Of a stretch of DNA of 64,000 nt, positions 45,844 through 54,982 are shown in pieces. The stretch's first letter is position 1, and each line of letters opens with the position of its first letter. Origin of the DNA: Acidovorax delafieldii (GTDB lineage Bacteria; Pseudomonadota; Gammaproteobacteria; Burkholderiales; Burkholderiaceae_C); assembly GCF_007993815.1 (NCBI RefSeq), contig NZ_VJWE01000011.1, forward strand, positions 186,001 to 250,000, written 5' to 3'. The notes beneath the pieces are model-generated. The model searched no databases. It was not told the origin of the DNA and was given only the letters and a program-made list of their open reading frames with translations. Position numbers and translations under genes: made by a program.

Positions 45844-46851
45844 TTAATCGAGCTTTGCGCCAGACACCTTCACCACGCGCTCCCACACCGGTGCGTCCTT
45901 CTTGAACTGGGCGCTGAACTGCTCGGGACTGCTACCCACGGGGATGAAACCCATCTGCTGGATGCGGTCGCGCACTTCGGGCATCGCGATCACGGCCTGC
46001 AGCTCAACGCCAAGCCGGGCTACGACTTCGGGCGGCGTCTTGGCGGGTGCGCTCATGCCCACCCAGCCCGTCACCTGGAAGACCTCGTCCTTGATACCCT
46101 GCTCAGCCATCGTGGCTACTTTGGGCAACGCGTCCATGCGCTGCGCGCCGGTCACGGCCAGTGGCTTGAGGCGGCCCGATTCGATGTACGGCCGGGCCGA
46201 CTGCAGGCTGGCAAACGCCATCTGGAACTGCCCGCCCACGAGGTCCTGCAGCATGGGGGCCTCGCCCTTGTAGGCCACATGGTTCATGTCGGCCTTGTGC
46301 TTGTCGGACAGCCATGCACCCGCCAGGTGGGCGTACGAACCCATGCCCCACGAGCCATAGGCGATCTTGCCCTTGTTGCGGTCGATGTAGGCCATCAGCT
46401 CCGCTGCGTTGTTGACCGGCAGCTGCGGGTTGACCAACAGCACCACCGGCGCCAGCGCGATCTGCGTGATGAGGGCCTGGTCCTTTTGCGGCTGGTATGG
46501 CAGGCGGTCGTACAGGAACTGGTTGATGAGCATGGTGGTGCCCAGGGACACCAGCAGGGTGTAGCCGTCGGCTGGCGACTTGAGCGCCTGGTCGGTGCCG
46601 GTCACCCCGCCGGCTCCGCCGCGGTTGTCCACCAGCACAGGCTGGCCCAGACGGGCCGAGAGCTTCTCGCCCAGCGCGCGGGCGGTGATGTCGGTGGCGC
46701 CACCGGCCTGGTACGGCACGATCAGCTTGATAGGCTTGGCAGGCCAGGCGTCCTTGCCCGCCTGGGCCAGGGCCGAGCCCAGCAGGCCGGTGCTGATGAG
46801 GGCGGCCAGGCCCTGCAGCACCCTGCGGCGGGGAATACGGAAGAAGTTCAT
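45844..46851 (-). CDS. Bug-family (TctC-like) substrate-binding protein
   Basis: The 335-residue receptor starts MNFFRIPRRRVLQGLAAL with a signal ending ALAQA, then WPAKPIKLIVPYQAGGATDI, VLVDNRGGAGGVTGTD and IAYGSWGMGSYAHLAGAWL. GGAGA precedes the ATG. It is a paralogue of the next Bug gene and may bind a different acid of the same pathway. Confidence 0.9.
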   Translation of the reverse strand: MNFFRIPRRRVLQGLAALISTGLLGSALAQAGKDAWPAKPIKLIVPYQAGGATDITARALGEKLSARLGQPVLVDNRGGAGGVTGTDQALKSPADGYTLLVSLGTTMLINQFLYDRLPYQPQKDQALITQIALAPVVLLVNPQLPVNNAAELMAYIDRNKGKIAYGSWGMGSYAHLAGAWLSDKHKADMNHVAYKGEAPMLQDLVGGQFQMAFASLQSARPYIESGRLKPLAVTGAQRMDALPKVATMAEQGIKDEVFQVTGWVGMSAPAKTPPEVVARLGVELQAVIAMPEVRDRIQQMGFIPVGSSPEQFSAQFKKDAPVWERVVKVSGAKLD

Positions 46852-46881
46852 GTTTGTCTCCGGATGGCAATAGGAAAAGGT

Positions 46882-46931
46882 CGATAGCGCTTGTTCTGCA
46901 AGCGCATTTCGCTATCTTTTTTATAGCTATT
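46882..46931. repeat. short palindromic intergenic repeat, copy 6
   Basis: CGATAGCGCTTGTTCTGCAA and GCGCATTTCGCTATCTTTTT, with TATAGCTATTA after it, match the family. It lies between a Bug gene and the CoA-transferase. Confidence 0.5.
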
Positions 46932-48177
46932 AAAGCGGGGGAAGTGTGAGCACCCCCTTGTCGCGCAGGGCCTGAAGCTCGGCCTCTGGCAGTTGCAGCA
47001 GCTGCTGCAGCACATCGCGCGTGGCGTCGCCCAGGGTGGGCGGTGCGTTGCGGATGGGCAGGCGCTGGCCATCCAGCCGGTAAGGTGGCGCAAACACATG
47101 CGTGGTGCCCGCCACGGGGTGGGGCATTTCCTGCAACAGGCCGCCGCGGCGCGTGCGCTCGCTGGTCAGTGCCTCATGCAGGCCGGCCACGCGGCCGCAA
47201 GGGATGCCTGCAGCGGTCAGGCGTTCGAGCAGCACATCACGCGGGAAGCTGGCAATCAACGCCTTCATCTCGGGCAGCAAGGTCAGTCGATTGCGGGCAC
47301 GCTCGACATTGGTGGCAAAACGGGGGTCTTCCACGATATCCGGGCGCATCACCACCTGACGGCAGAATTTGTCGAACTGGCTGTTGTTGCCCACGGCGAT
47401 GATGAGCGGACCATCCTGTGCCTCGAACATGCCATAGGGCACGATGGACGGGTGGGCGTTGCCGTAGCGCTGCGGGTCATGGCCCAGCAGCATGGCGTCC
47501 AGGCCGTAGTAGCCGGTGATCATCAGACCGCAGTCGTACAGCGCCATCTCGATGTGGCGGCCCTTGCCCGTGCGCTCCCGCCGGAACAGCGCGGCCAGCA
47601 CGGCCTGCGCCGCATACATGCCGGTCATCATGTCCACCGCGGCCACGCCAAACTTCAGCGGGGGCTGGTTGGCCTCACCGTTGATGGCCATCAGACCCGC
47701 CTCGCCCTGGATCACCAGGTCGTAACCGGGGCGCTTGGCCTCGGGGCCGGAGCTGTCGTAGCCCGCCACCGAGCAGTAGATGAGGTCGGACTTGATGGCC
47801 TTGAGCTGCTCGTAGCCCAGGCCCAGCTTCTCGGCGCCGCCGGTCTTGAAGTTCTGGACCACCACGTCGCACTGCGGCAGCAGGTCGCGGATGATCCTCA
47901 CGCCTTCGGGCGTCTGCAAATCCACCGTGATGGACCGCTTGTTGCGGTTCATGCTGTTGTAATAGGTGGTCTCGGTCTTGCCGATGCGCATGCCCCAGTC
48001 GCGGGTGTCGTCACCCCGGCCGGGGTGTTCCACCTTGATGACGTCGGCACCAAAGTCGGCCAGTACCTGGCCGCACAGCGGGCCCGCAAACACACGCGAG
48101 AGGTCGAGCACGCGCACGCCTTCGAGCGGGAAGTCCATGCCCTCGGGCAATGGGGGTGTGGGGGTGGTGGAGGTCAT
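46930..48177 (-). CDS. class III (CaiB/BaiF family) CoA-transferase
   Basis: The 415-residue enzyme moves CoA between carboxylic acids. The N-terminal GVRVLDLSRVFAGPLCGQVL, DVIKVEHPGRGDDTRDWG (D is the likely catalytic aspartate near residue 185 in KFGVAAVDMMTGMYAAQA) and the swapped-ring domain are recognisable. ATG 48177 overlaps the hydratase stop by four bases. It may activate the substrate with succinyl-CoA in parallel with the AMP-ligase. Confidence 0.9.
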   Translation of the reverse strand: MTSTTPTPPLPEGMDFPLEGVRVLDLSRVFAGPLCGQVLADFGADVIKVEHPGRGDDTRDWGMRIGKTETTYYNSMNRNKRSITVDLQTPEGVRIIRDLLPQCDVVVQNFKTGGAEKLGLGYEQLKAIKSDLIYCSVAGYDSSGPEAKRPGYDLVIQGEAGLMAINGEANQPPLKFGVAAVDMMTGMYAAQAVLAALFRRERTGKGRHIEMALYDCGLMITGYYGLDAMLLGHDPQRYGNAHPSIVPYGMFEAQDGPLIIAVGNNSQFDKFCRQVVMRPDIVEDPRFATNVERARNRLTLLPEMKALIASFPRDVLLERLTAAGIPCGRVAGLHEALTSERTRRGGLLQEMPHPVAGTTHVFAPPYRLDGQRLPIRNAPPTLGDATRDVLQQLLQLPEAELQALRDKGVLTLPPL

Positions 48178-49010
48178 TGCGTAGTGTCTTGTGTACCCGC
48201 GCCAGCGGTATTGACCTGGCGCAGGCGGGCGAAATCGGCCGGGCGTTTTTCCAGAAACGCACCGATGCCTTCGCGGGATTCTTCGGTGGCTTGCGACTGC
48301 ACCATGAGCTGTGCTTCCAACTCCAGCTGGTCGTCCAGTGGCTGGACGTAGGCACTGCGGCACAGCGCCTTGATGCGGCCCATGGCCAGGTCCGGCCCGG
48401 TGGCTACCTGCGCGGCCAATGCCAATGCCTGCGTCAGCGCCTCACCCGGTTCGGCCAGTCGGTTGACCGGGCCCAGCGCATGCAGTCGCTCGCCAGAGAT
48501 GCGTTCGCCGGTGAGGCACAGCTCGGTCAGAACCTGGCGCGACACGAACTCGGCCAGGAAAGCCGTGGCGCCGCCGTCGGGCGTGAGGCCCACTTTCACA
48601 TAGGCCACCGAGAACACGGCATTGCGCGCAGCCACCAGCATGTCACAGGCAAGCGCCAGCGACAGGCCCGCACCGGCCGCTGCGCCCTCCACCGCTGCAA
48701 TCACCGGCTTGCGGCAATCGCGCACGGTGCGGATCAGGTCGTGCAGGCCTTCGAGCTTGGCGCGGCGCTCTTCAATGGGCAGCTCACGTCGCTTGGCCAA
48801 TTGGCGCAAGTCACCGCCCGCACAAAAGTGCCCGCCTTCGCCCGTGAGCACGATGGCACCCACGGTGGGGTCAGCCTCGGCCTGCGCCAAGGCCTCGGTC
48901 AGCGCCGCGTAAAACGCGGGCGACAGCGCATTGCGCGCAGCGGGGTTGTTGTTGGAGAGCACGAGCACCGCGCCCTCGCGGCGTTGCAGCAGAGGCTGTG
49001 GCTGCTCCAT
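48174..49010 (-). CDS. enoyl-CoA hydratase/isomerase (PaaG-like)
   Basis: The 278-residue crotonase has the oxyanion-hole stretches HFCAGGDLRQLAK and EGAAAGAGLSLALACD. The usual second catalytic Glu is replaced: AYVKVGLTPDGGATAFL carries Asp, as in PaaG-type isomerases, so double-bond shifting is more likely than plain hydration. ATG 49010 gives a normal start 4 bp after the acyl-CoA dehydrogenase stop. Confidence 0.85.
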   Translation of the reverse strand: MEQPQPLLQRREGAVLVLSNNNPAARNALSPAFYAALTEALAQAEADPTVGAIVLTGEGGHFCAGGDLRQLAKRRELPIEERRAKLEGLHDLIRTVRDCRKPVIAAVEGAAAGAGLSLALACDMLVAARNAVFSVAYVKVGLTPDGGATAFLAEFVSRQVLTELCLTGERISGERLHALGPVNRLAEPGEALTQALALAAQVATGPDLAMGRIKALCRSAYVQPLDDQLELEAQLMVQSQATEESREGIGAFLEKRPADFARLRQVNTAGAGTQDTTQ

Positions 49011-49014
49011 GGCT

Positions 49015-50148
49015 TCAGCTCCGGCCAAGCGCGATAAAGCGCGCCAGGTGGTGGTCTTCATCGCCAAACTGGTGGTCCACCATGACGAGGCGCTTGGCGT
49101 AGTGGGACAGGGGCAGCTCCCACGTCATGCCAATGCCGCCGTGCAGCTGAATACTTTCCTCCGCCACTAGCGCGCCAATGCGGCCCATCGTGACCTTGGC
49201 GGCGGACAGCGCACGCTCGCGCTCGGTGCGGTCGGTGCTGTCCATGGCGGCGGCGGCGTTGATGACGGCCGAGCGTGCCTGCTCCACTTCCAGCAGCAGG
49301 TCGGCCATGCGGTGCTGCAGGGCCTGAAAGCTGCCAATGGGTACGCCAAACTGCTTGCGGGTCTGCAGGTATTCCAGCGTATTTTTCTTGGCGACTTCCA
49401 TCGCGCCTAGCGCCTCGGCACACACGGCCAGAATGCCCCAGCCCACCGCGTGCTCCAACGTCGCGTAGCTCCGCCCTTCAGCGCCCAGCAAAGCCCCTGC
49501 GCCGACCTGCACATTCTGTAAGCTGACTTCTGCCACACGGCCACCATCAATGCGCCCCATGCCACGGCGGCTCAGGCCCGCGGCATCGGCGGGCACCAGG
49601 AACAGCGAGATACCCTCTTCATCGTCCACGGCGCCCGAGGTGCGGGCACTGACCAACAGCAGTTGAGCCTGGTCGCCATGCAGCACCACGGCTTTGTGGC
49701 CGGTGAGCAACCAGCCGTCGCTACTGCGCACGGCGCGGGTGGTGACGCGGTTGAGCGCATAGTGCGCACCGGGCTCTTCATGCGCCGGGGTGGCGACCGT
49801 ACTCCCGTCGATGATGCTGGCGAGGTGCTCCTTTTGCGCTGCGCTGCCCGCCAGGCCCAGCGCCCGGCCCACCACCAGCGCGCCGACGAAGGGCTCCACC
49901 ACCAGGCCGCTGCCCAGGGCTTCAAACACCACGGCCACATCAAAGCCTGCGCCGCCGAAGCCGCCATCGGCTTCGGGGAAGAGTGCGCCAATCGCGCCCA
50001 GCTCGGCAAAGCGGCTCCACAGCGCCGCGTCCATGCCGTTGTCGCCGTAGGCGATGTGGTTGCGCGTCTCGATCCCGTACTGCTCGGCCACAAAACGATT
50101 CAGGGTGTCCGCCAGCATGCGGCGGTCTTCGGTATGTTCAAAGTTCAT
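49015..50148 (-). CDS. acyl-CoA dehydrogenase, small-type subunit (PimD-like)
   Basis: The 377-residue flavoenzyme-like protein starts MNFEHTEDRRMLADTLNRFV and ends LPLSHYAKRLVMVDHQFGD, as in PimD-type pimeloyl-CoA dehydrogenase small subunits. I see no catalytic Glu at either usual position (AVGWGILAVCAEALGAM, ESIQLHGGIGMTWE), so it probably needs the neighbouring subunit. It lies 10 bp after that gene. Confidence 0.85.
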   Translation of the reverse strand: MNFEHTEDRRMLADTLNRFVAEQYGIETRNHIAYGDNGMDAALWSRFAELGAIGALFPEADGGFGGAGFDVAVVFEALGSGLVVEPFVGALVVGRALGLAGSAAQKEHLASIIDGSTVATPAHEEPGAHYALNRVTTRAVRSSDGWLLTGHKAVVLHGDQAQLLLVSARTSGAVDDEEGISLFLVPADAAGLSRRGMGRIDGGRVAEVSLQNVQVGAGALLGAEGRSYATLEHAVGWGILAVCAEALGAMEVAKKNTLEYLQTRKQFGVPIGSFQALQHRMADLLLEVEQARSAVINAAAAMDSTDRTERERALSAAKVTMGRIGALVAEESIQLHGGIGMTWELPLSHYAKRLVMVDHQFGDEDHHLARFIALGRS

Positions 50149-50158
50149 CGCGGCAACC

Positions 50159-51355
50159 TCACAGGCCCAAAATCATTTTTGAAATGATGTTCTTCTGGAT
50201 TTCATTGGAGCCGCCAAAGATCGACAGCTTGCGGTAGTTAAAGTAGTTGGCGGCTGCCGTGGCCGCCTCTTTAGGCCCCACGGGGTCGTCGGCATAGCCT
50301 TCGTACTGCGCCTCTTCGATGAAAGGCAGCGCGTACGGGCCCACCGCACGGCGGATGAGCGAGAGGATCTCCTGCCGGATCTCGGTGCCGCGAATCTTGA
50401 GCATGGAGCTTTCAGCCCCGGGCACGCCGCCACCGGCCACGGCGGCAATCACGCGCAGGTTGGTGGTCTTCATGTTCTCCAGATCAATCTCGACCTGGGC
50501 CATGCGGGCGGCAAACAGCGGGTCCTGGTCCAGCGGATGGCCGTTCTTCATCACCTTGGCGGCCACCACCTTGAGCTTGGCCAGTGCGGCAATGCAAAAG
50601 CCCACGCCTGCAATGCCCGTGCGCTCATAGGTCAGCAGGTACTTGGCGTAGGTCCAGCCCTTGTTCTCCTCGCCCACCAGGTTTTCTACCGGCACCTTCA
50701 CGTCGGTGAAGAACACTTCGTTGACCTCCTTGTCGCCATCGAGCGTGCGGATGGGGCGCAGCTCCACGCCGGGCGATTGCATATCCACCAGCAAGAAGCT
50801 GATGCCCGACTGCGCCTTGGCTTCGCGGTCGGTGCGTACCAGGCAGAAGATCATGTTGGCGTGCTGGCCCTGGGTGGTCCAGGTCTTCTGGCCGTTGACG
50901 ATGTAGTGGTCACCCTGGCGCACCGCCGTGGTCTTGACCGATGCCAGGTCCGAACCCGCGCCGGGTTCGGAGTAGCCCTGGCACCACCAGTCCTCGCCAC
51001 TCAGGATGCGCGGCAGCCAGTATTTTTTCTGCGCCTCGTTGCCAAACTTGATGAGCACCGGGCCCAGCATGTTCACGCCAAAGGGCACGATGCGCGGGCC
51101 ACCGGCCAGGGCGCATTCGGTGTCGAAAATGAACTTCTCGACCGCACCCCAGCCGGGGCCGCCGTATTCCTGGGGCCAGTGGTTGGCCAGCCAGCCGCGC
51201 TCGTTCAGGATGGCGTGCCACTCGTCCTGGTCCGCCTTGGACAGGCGCTGCCCGGCCTTGACCTTGGTGGCAATGCGTTCGGGCAGCTTGGCTTTCAAGA
51301 AAGCCTGCACCTCGGCGCGGAAGGCTTCTTCTTCGGGGGTGAAATTCAGGTCCAT
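50159..51355 (-). CDS. acyl-CoA dehydrogenase, large-type subunit (PimC-like)
   Basis: The 398-residue protein starts MDLNFTPEEEAFRAEVQAFL, has WWCQGYSEPGAGSDLAS and WTTQGQHANMIF, and ends with FGGSNEIQKNIISK. The MCAD-type Glu is replaced by Gly there, but E244 in LTYERTGIAG sits where isovaleryl-CoA dehydrogenase keeps its base. It likely forms a mixed complex with the small subunit to oxidise a (di)carboxyl-CoA. Confidence 0.87.
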   Translation of the reverse strand: MDLNFTPEEEAFRAEVQAFLKAKLPERIATKVKAGQRLSKADQDEWHAILNERGWLANHWPQEYGGPGWGAVEKFIFDTECALAGGPRIVPFGVNMLGPVLIKFGNEAQKKYWLPRILSGEDWWCQGYSEPGAGSDLASVKTTAVRQGDHYIVNGQKTWTTQGQHANMIFCLVRTDREAKAQSGISFLLVDMQSPGVELRPIRTLDGDKEVNEVFFTDVKVPVENLVGEENKGWTYAKYLLTYERTGIAGVGFCIAALAKLKVVAAKVMKNGHPLDQDPLFAARMAQVEIDLENMKTTNLRVIAAVAGGGVPGAESSMLKIRGTEIRQEILSLIRRAVGPYALPFIEEAQYEGYADDPVGPKEAATAAANYFNYRKLSIFGGSNEIQKNIISKMILGL

Positions 51356-51399
51356 ATCGGGTCGCTTGCAGTTGCAGAGTTCGGTGGTGTGGCGCGGGG

Positions 51400-52575
51400 T
51401 CAGAAGATTTCAAACAGGCCTGCAGCGCCCATGCCACCGGCTATGCACATCGTCACCACGCCGTATTTCGCCTTGCGACGGCGGCCTTCGAGCAGCAGGT
51501 GGCCCACCAGGCGTGCGCCGGTCATGCCGAAGGGGTGGCCAATGGCGATGGCCCCGCCGTTCACGTTCAGCCGCTCGGACGGAATGCCCAGGCGGCGCTG
51601 GCAGTACAGGGCCTGCGAAGCAAAGGCCTCGTTCATCTCCCACAGGTCAATGTCCTGCACCGTGAGGCCGTGGCGTGCCAGCAGCTTGGGCACGGCAAAC
51701 ACGGGGCCAATGCCCATTTCGTCGGGCTCGCAGCCCGCCACCGCAAAGCCACGGAAGGCACCCAGCGGCTGCAGGCCACGGCGCTCGGCTTCTTTCGCTT
51801 CCATGAGCACGCACGCGCTGGAGCCGTCGGACAGTTGCGAGGCATTGCCTGCGGTGATGAACTGGCCCGGACCTTTCACCGGCTCCAGCTTGGCAAGGCC
51901 TTCGAGCGTGGTGCTGGCACGGTTGCAGTTGTCGTGCGTGGCCGTCACTTCACGATAGGTGACCTCGCCGGTCTCCTTGTTCTTTTCCATCATGCGCGTG
52001 GTGCAGGGCACGATCTCGTCGGCAAACACGCCGGCCTGCTGTGCGGCGGCGGTGCGTTGCTGGCTTTGCAGCGAAAACAGGTCCTGGTCTTCGCGGCTGA
52101 TGCCGTAGCGGTGGGCCACGATGTCGGCGGTGTCGATCATGGCCATGTAAAGGTCGGGCTTGTGCTCTTGCAGCCAGGGGTCGATGTCTGCCGGGTTACC
52201 TGCGCGGATGGCAGAGATGCTCTCCACCCCGCCAGCCACCATGGCGGGCACGCCTTCGGCCACGATGCGGCCCGCCGCAATTGCTACCGACTGCAGGCCC
52301 GACGCGCAAAAGCGGCTGGCCACCATGCCCGCCACCGAAAGGGGCAGGCCCGCGCGCAGCGCGGTCTGGCGGCCAATGTTCTTGCCGGTGATGCCCTCGG
52401 GGTAGCCGCAGCCCATCACCAGGTCTTCGATCAGCTCGGGGTCAATGCCCGAGCGCTCGACCGCTGCCTTGACGGAAAAGGCCGCCAGCTGCGGGCCGGG
52501 TGTGGCATTGAATTCGCCCCGGTGCGACTTGGTCAATGGGGTGCGGGCGGTGGAAACGATGACGGCTTCACGCAT
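51400..52575 (-). CDS. acetyl-CoA acyltransferase (thiolase, PimB-like)
   Basis: The 391-residue thiolase cleaves beta-ketoacyl-CoA. The acyl-accepting Cys is in [16 protein letters not shown], the His in [17 protein letters not shown] and the second Cys near the end in [17 protein letters not shown] precedes ATG 52575. It follows the fused hydratase/dehydrogenase gene after a repeat. Confidence 0.95.
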   Translation of the reverse strand: MREAVIVSTARTPLTKSHRGEFNATPGPQLAAFSVKAAVERSGIDPELIEDLVMGCGYPEGITGKNIGRQTALRAGLPLSVAGMVASRFCASGLQSVAIAAGRIVAEGVPAMVAGGVESISAIRAGNPADIDPWLQEHKPDLYMAMIDTADIVAHRYGISREDQDLFSLQSQQRTAAAQQAGVFADEIVPCTTRMMEKNKETGEVTYREVTATHDNCNRASTTLEGLAKLEPVKGPGQFITAGNASQLSDGSSACVLMEAKEAERRGLQPLGAFRGFAVAGCEPDEMGIGPVFAVPKLLARHGLTVQDIDLWEMNEAFASQALYCQRRLGIPSERLNVNGGAIAIGHPFGMTGARLVGHLLLEGRRRKAKYGVVTMCIAGGMGAAGLFEIF

Positions 52576-52590
52576 GATTTGCTCCTGATT

Positions 52591-52636
52591 TGATAGCTTT
52601 TTGCGCTTATGCATAAAGCGCTAGAGGCCAATATGA
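52591..52636. repeat. short palindromic intergenic repeat, copy 7
   Basis: TGATAGCTTTTTGCGCTTAT and GCATAAAGCGCTAGAGGCCA form the canonical GATAGCTTTT-AAGCGCTAGAGGCCAA unit of the family. It lies between the thiolase and fusion genes. Confidence 0.65.
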
Positions 52637-52699
52637 CTCGAATACGGTGGGACTGACTGAAAACGCTTCGCGTGCAATGCAGGTCAGGCAGACTCTGCG

Positions 52700-54820
52700 C
52701 TATGCAGCCTTGTTCAGGCTGTCGAAATTGCGCCCCTCGGCTACCAGCTTTTCCAGCAGCGGCGCGGGCTGCCAGAACAGCGGGTCTTCCTGGGCGAACT
52801 CGCGGATATCGGCCAGCACCTTGTCCAGCCCCGTCATGTCGGCCCACTTCATCGGGCCGCCCCGGTGGCGCGGAAAGCCGTAGCCCGCGACAAAGGTCAC
52901 GTCCACATCCAGCGGGCGCAGGGCAATGCCTTCGGCCACCACTTTGGCGCCTTCGTTGACCATGGCGGCCATGTAGCGGCGCATGATCTCGTCGGCGCTG
53001 AAGCGGCGGGGCGTGACGCCTTTCTTGGCGCGCTCGGCATCGACAATGGCGAGCACCTCAGGGTCGGGCTGGCCGGTGCGGGCACCGTCGGGGTACAGGT
53101 AGAACCCGCGCCCGGTCTTCTGACCAAACCAGCCGCGTTCGCAGATGCGGTCGGCAATCTCCACGTACCGGGCCTTGGGGTCGCGCGTGGCAGCGCGGCG
53201 CTTGCGCGTGGCCCAGCCAATGTCGCCACCGGCCAGGTCGGTCACCTGGAACGGGCCCATGGCAAAACCAAAGCCGCGCACGGCAGCGTCGATCTCGTAG
53301 GGGCTTGCGCCGTCTTCCAGCAGGTAGTCAGCGGCCTGCTTGTACACGGCCAGGATGCGGTTGCCGATAAAGCCGTCGCACACACCGGCGCGCACGGGCA
53401 CCTTTTTCAGCTTGCGAGCCAGCTCGAACGCCGTGGCGACCACATCGGGCGCCACCTTCGCGGGCACCACGATCTCCAGCAGCTTCATGATGTTGGCGGG
53501 GCTGAAGAAGTGCAGGCCGATCACATCGTGCGGGCGGCCGGTGGCAGCGGCAATGGCGTCGATGTCGAGGTAGGAGGTGTTGGTGGCCAGCACGGCACCG
53601 GGCTTGCACACGCGGTCCAGCTCGCGGAACACGGTCTTCTTGACTTCGATGTCTTCAAACGCGGCCTCGATCACCAGGTCCACCTGGGCGATGTCGGCAT
53701 AGCTGGTGCTGCCGGTGTAGCGCGCCATCACGGCGGCCTGGGCGGCATCGGTCATGCGGCCCTTGGCCACCAGGGCGTTGTAGACCTTTTCGACATTGGC
53801 ACGGCCCCGGGCAATGGACTCGGCATCGCGCTCGATCATGGTCACCGGCAAGCCCGCATCCAGCGCCGCCACGGCAATGCCCGCGCCCATGGTGCCCCCC
53901 CCGATGACGGCAATGCTGGCCACGGGCCGCGGCTGTGCGGCCTGGGCCTCGGGCACCTTGACCACTTCACGCTCGGCAAAAAAGGCGTGGATGAGCCCGG
54001 CGCGTTGCGGGCTGTCAATACATTCCATGAACAGCGCACGCTCGCGAGCCATGCCTTCGTCAAAAGGCAGTTGCAGTGCTGCCTGCACGCATTCGATGAT
54101 CTTGAGGGGAGAGAACAGGCCGCGCGACTTCTTGGCCGTCTCAGCCTTTTGCTCTTCCAGCCAAGCCAGCGCAGCCTGCGGCTCGGCAATGGCCAGGTCA
54201 CGCGTGCGGCGCACGGGGGCGTTGGCAGCCAGCAGTTCGCGCACGTAGGCCAAGCCTGCGGCCAGCGGGTCGGTGCCTTCCACCAGCTTGTCGACCAAGC
54301 CTGCCTGCAGCGCGGCCTGTGCCTTGAGAGGCTGGCCACTGAGCATGAGAGTGGTGGCCGCCTGCACACCCATCAGGCGCGGGGCACGCTGCGTGCCGCC
54401 CGAGCCGGGCAGCAGGCCCAGGTTCACCTCGGGCAGGCCCATTGTGGCAGCGGGCAAGGCCAGCCGGTAGTGGGCCGACAAAGCCACCTCCAGCCCGCCG
54501 CCCAGAGCAGCACCGTGCAGCACGGCGACCACGGGCTTGTTCAGGTTTTCGATGGCGCGGCAGACCTCGGGCAGGATGGGAGCAACCGGTGGCTTGCCGA
54601 ATTCGCGGATATCCGCCCCGGCAATAAAGGCCTTGCCGGCGCCCACCAGCAACACGGCGACCACGGCGGCATCGGCCTGCGCCTGCTGCATGGCCGCCAA
54701 CAGGCCCTGGCGGACGGCGGCGCCCAGGGCATTGACGGGCGGGTTGTCGATGGTGACGACCAGAACATCGCCATGCAGCGCGGTCGTGACAACGGAAGAT
54801 GCGGCAGCGGCGGCGTGCAT
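52700..54820 (-). CDS. fused enoyl-CoA hydratase / 3-hydroxyacyl-CoA dehydrogenase (PimF/FadJ-like)
   Basis: The 706-residue protein joins a crotonase (about 1-190: GKAFIAGADIREFG, GAALGGGLEVALSAHYR, PEVNLGLLPGSGGTQR) to an NAD-dependent dehydrogenase (from about 300: SIAVIGGGTMGAGIAVAAL, catalytic His in GLHFFSPANIMKLLE) and a C-terminal dimer domain. ATG 54820 has GGAGA upstream; the frame to 54841 starts with TTG. It is the first gene of the operon. Confidence 0.93.
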   Translation of the reverse strand: MHAAAAASSVVTTALHGDVLVVTIDNPPVNALGAAVRQGLLAAMQQAQADAAVVAVLLVGAGKAFIAGADIREFGKPPVAPILPEVCRAIENLNKPVVAVLHGAALGGGLEVALSAHYRLALPAATMGLPEVNLGLLPGSGGTQRAPRLMGVQAATTLMLSGQPLKAQAALQAGLVDKLVEGTDPLAAGLAYVRELLAANAPVRRTRDLAIAEPQAALAWLEEQKAETAKKSRGLFSPLKIIECVQAALQLPFDEGMARERALFMECIDSPQRAGLIHAFFAEREVVKVPEAQAAQPRPVASIAVIGGGTMGAGIAVAALDAGLPVTMIERDAESIARGRANVEKVYNALVAKGRMTDAAQAAVMARYTGSTSYADIAQVDLVIEAAFEDIEVKKTVFRELDRVCKPGAVLATNTSYLDIDAIAAATGRPHDVIGLHFFSPANIMKLLEIVVPAKVAPDVVATAFELARKLKKVPVRAGVCDGFIGNRILAVYKQAADYLLEDGASPYEIDAAVRGFGFAMGPFQVTDLAGGDIGWATRKRRAATRDPKARYVEIADRICERGWFGQKTGRGFYLYPDGARTGQPDPEVLAIVDAERAKKGVTPRRFSADEIMRRYMAAMVNEGAKVVAEGIALRPLDVDVTFVAGYGFPRHRGGPMKWADMTGLDKVLADIREFAQEDPLFWQPAPLLEKLVAEGRNFDSLNKAA

Positions 54821-54908
54821 ACGGGGAAGTCTCCTGGTCAATGGCTGTGCCTGTTGATGACCGGGGGATTGTTGATGCGCGAAGTAATCTTGACAATTAC
54901 ATAGCCCA

Positions 54909-54923
54909 TTGACAGACTGTCAA
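54909..54923. promoter_or_regulatory. candidate LysR operator / promoter region
   Basis: TTGACAG-A-CTGTCAA is a perfect palindrome between the fusion gene and the divergent LysR gene. Two more TTGACA words lie at 54890-54895 and 54931-54936, which may be -35 boxes or half-sites. Confidence 0.5.
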
Positions 54924-54982
54924 ACTTTCTTTGACAAACTGAGGCAAGCGAGCGTTCAGGCGCCGCCCCACCTATCTCGCCT

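Noticed and set aside
52865-54904. A 679-codon plus-strand frame opposite the hydratase/dehydrogenase fusion
   Set aside because: It is antisense, His/Gly-rich and without motifs; the minus-strand protein is well conserved.
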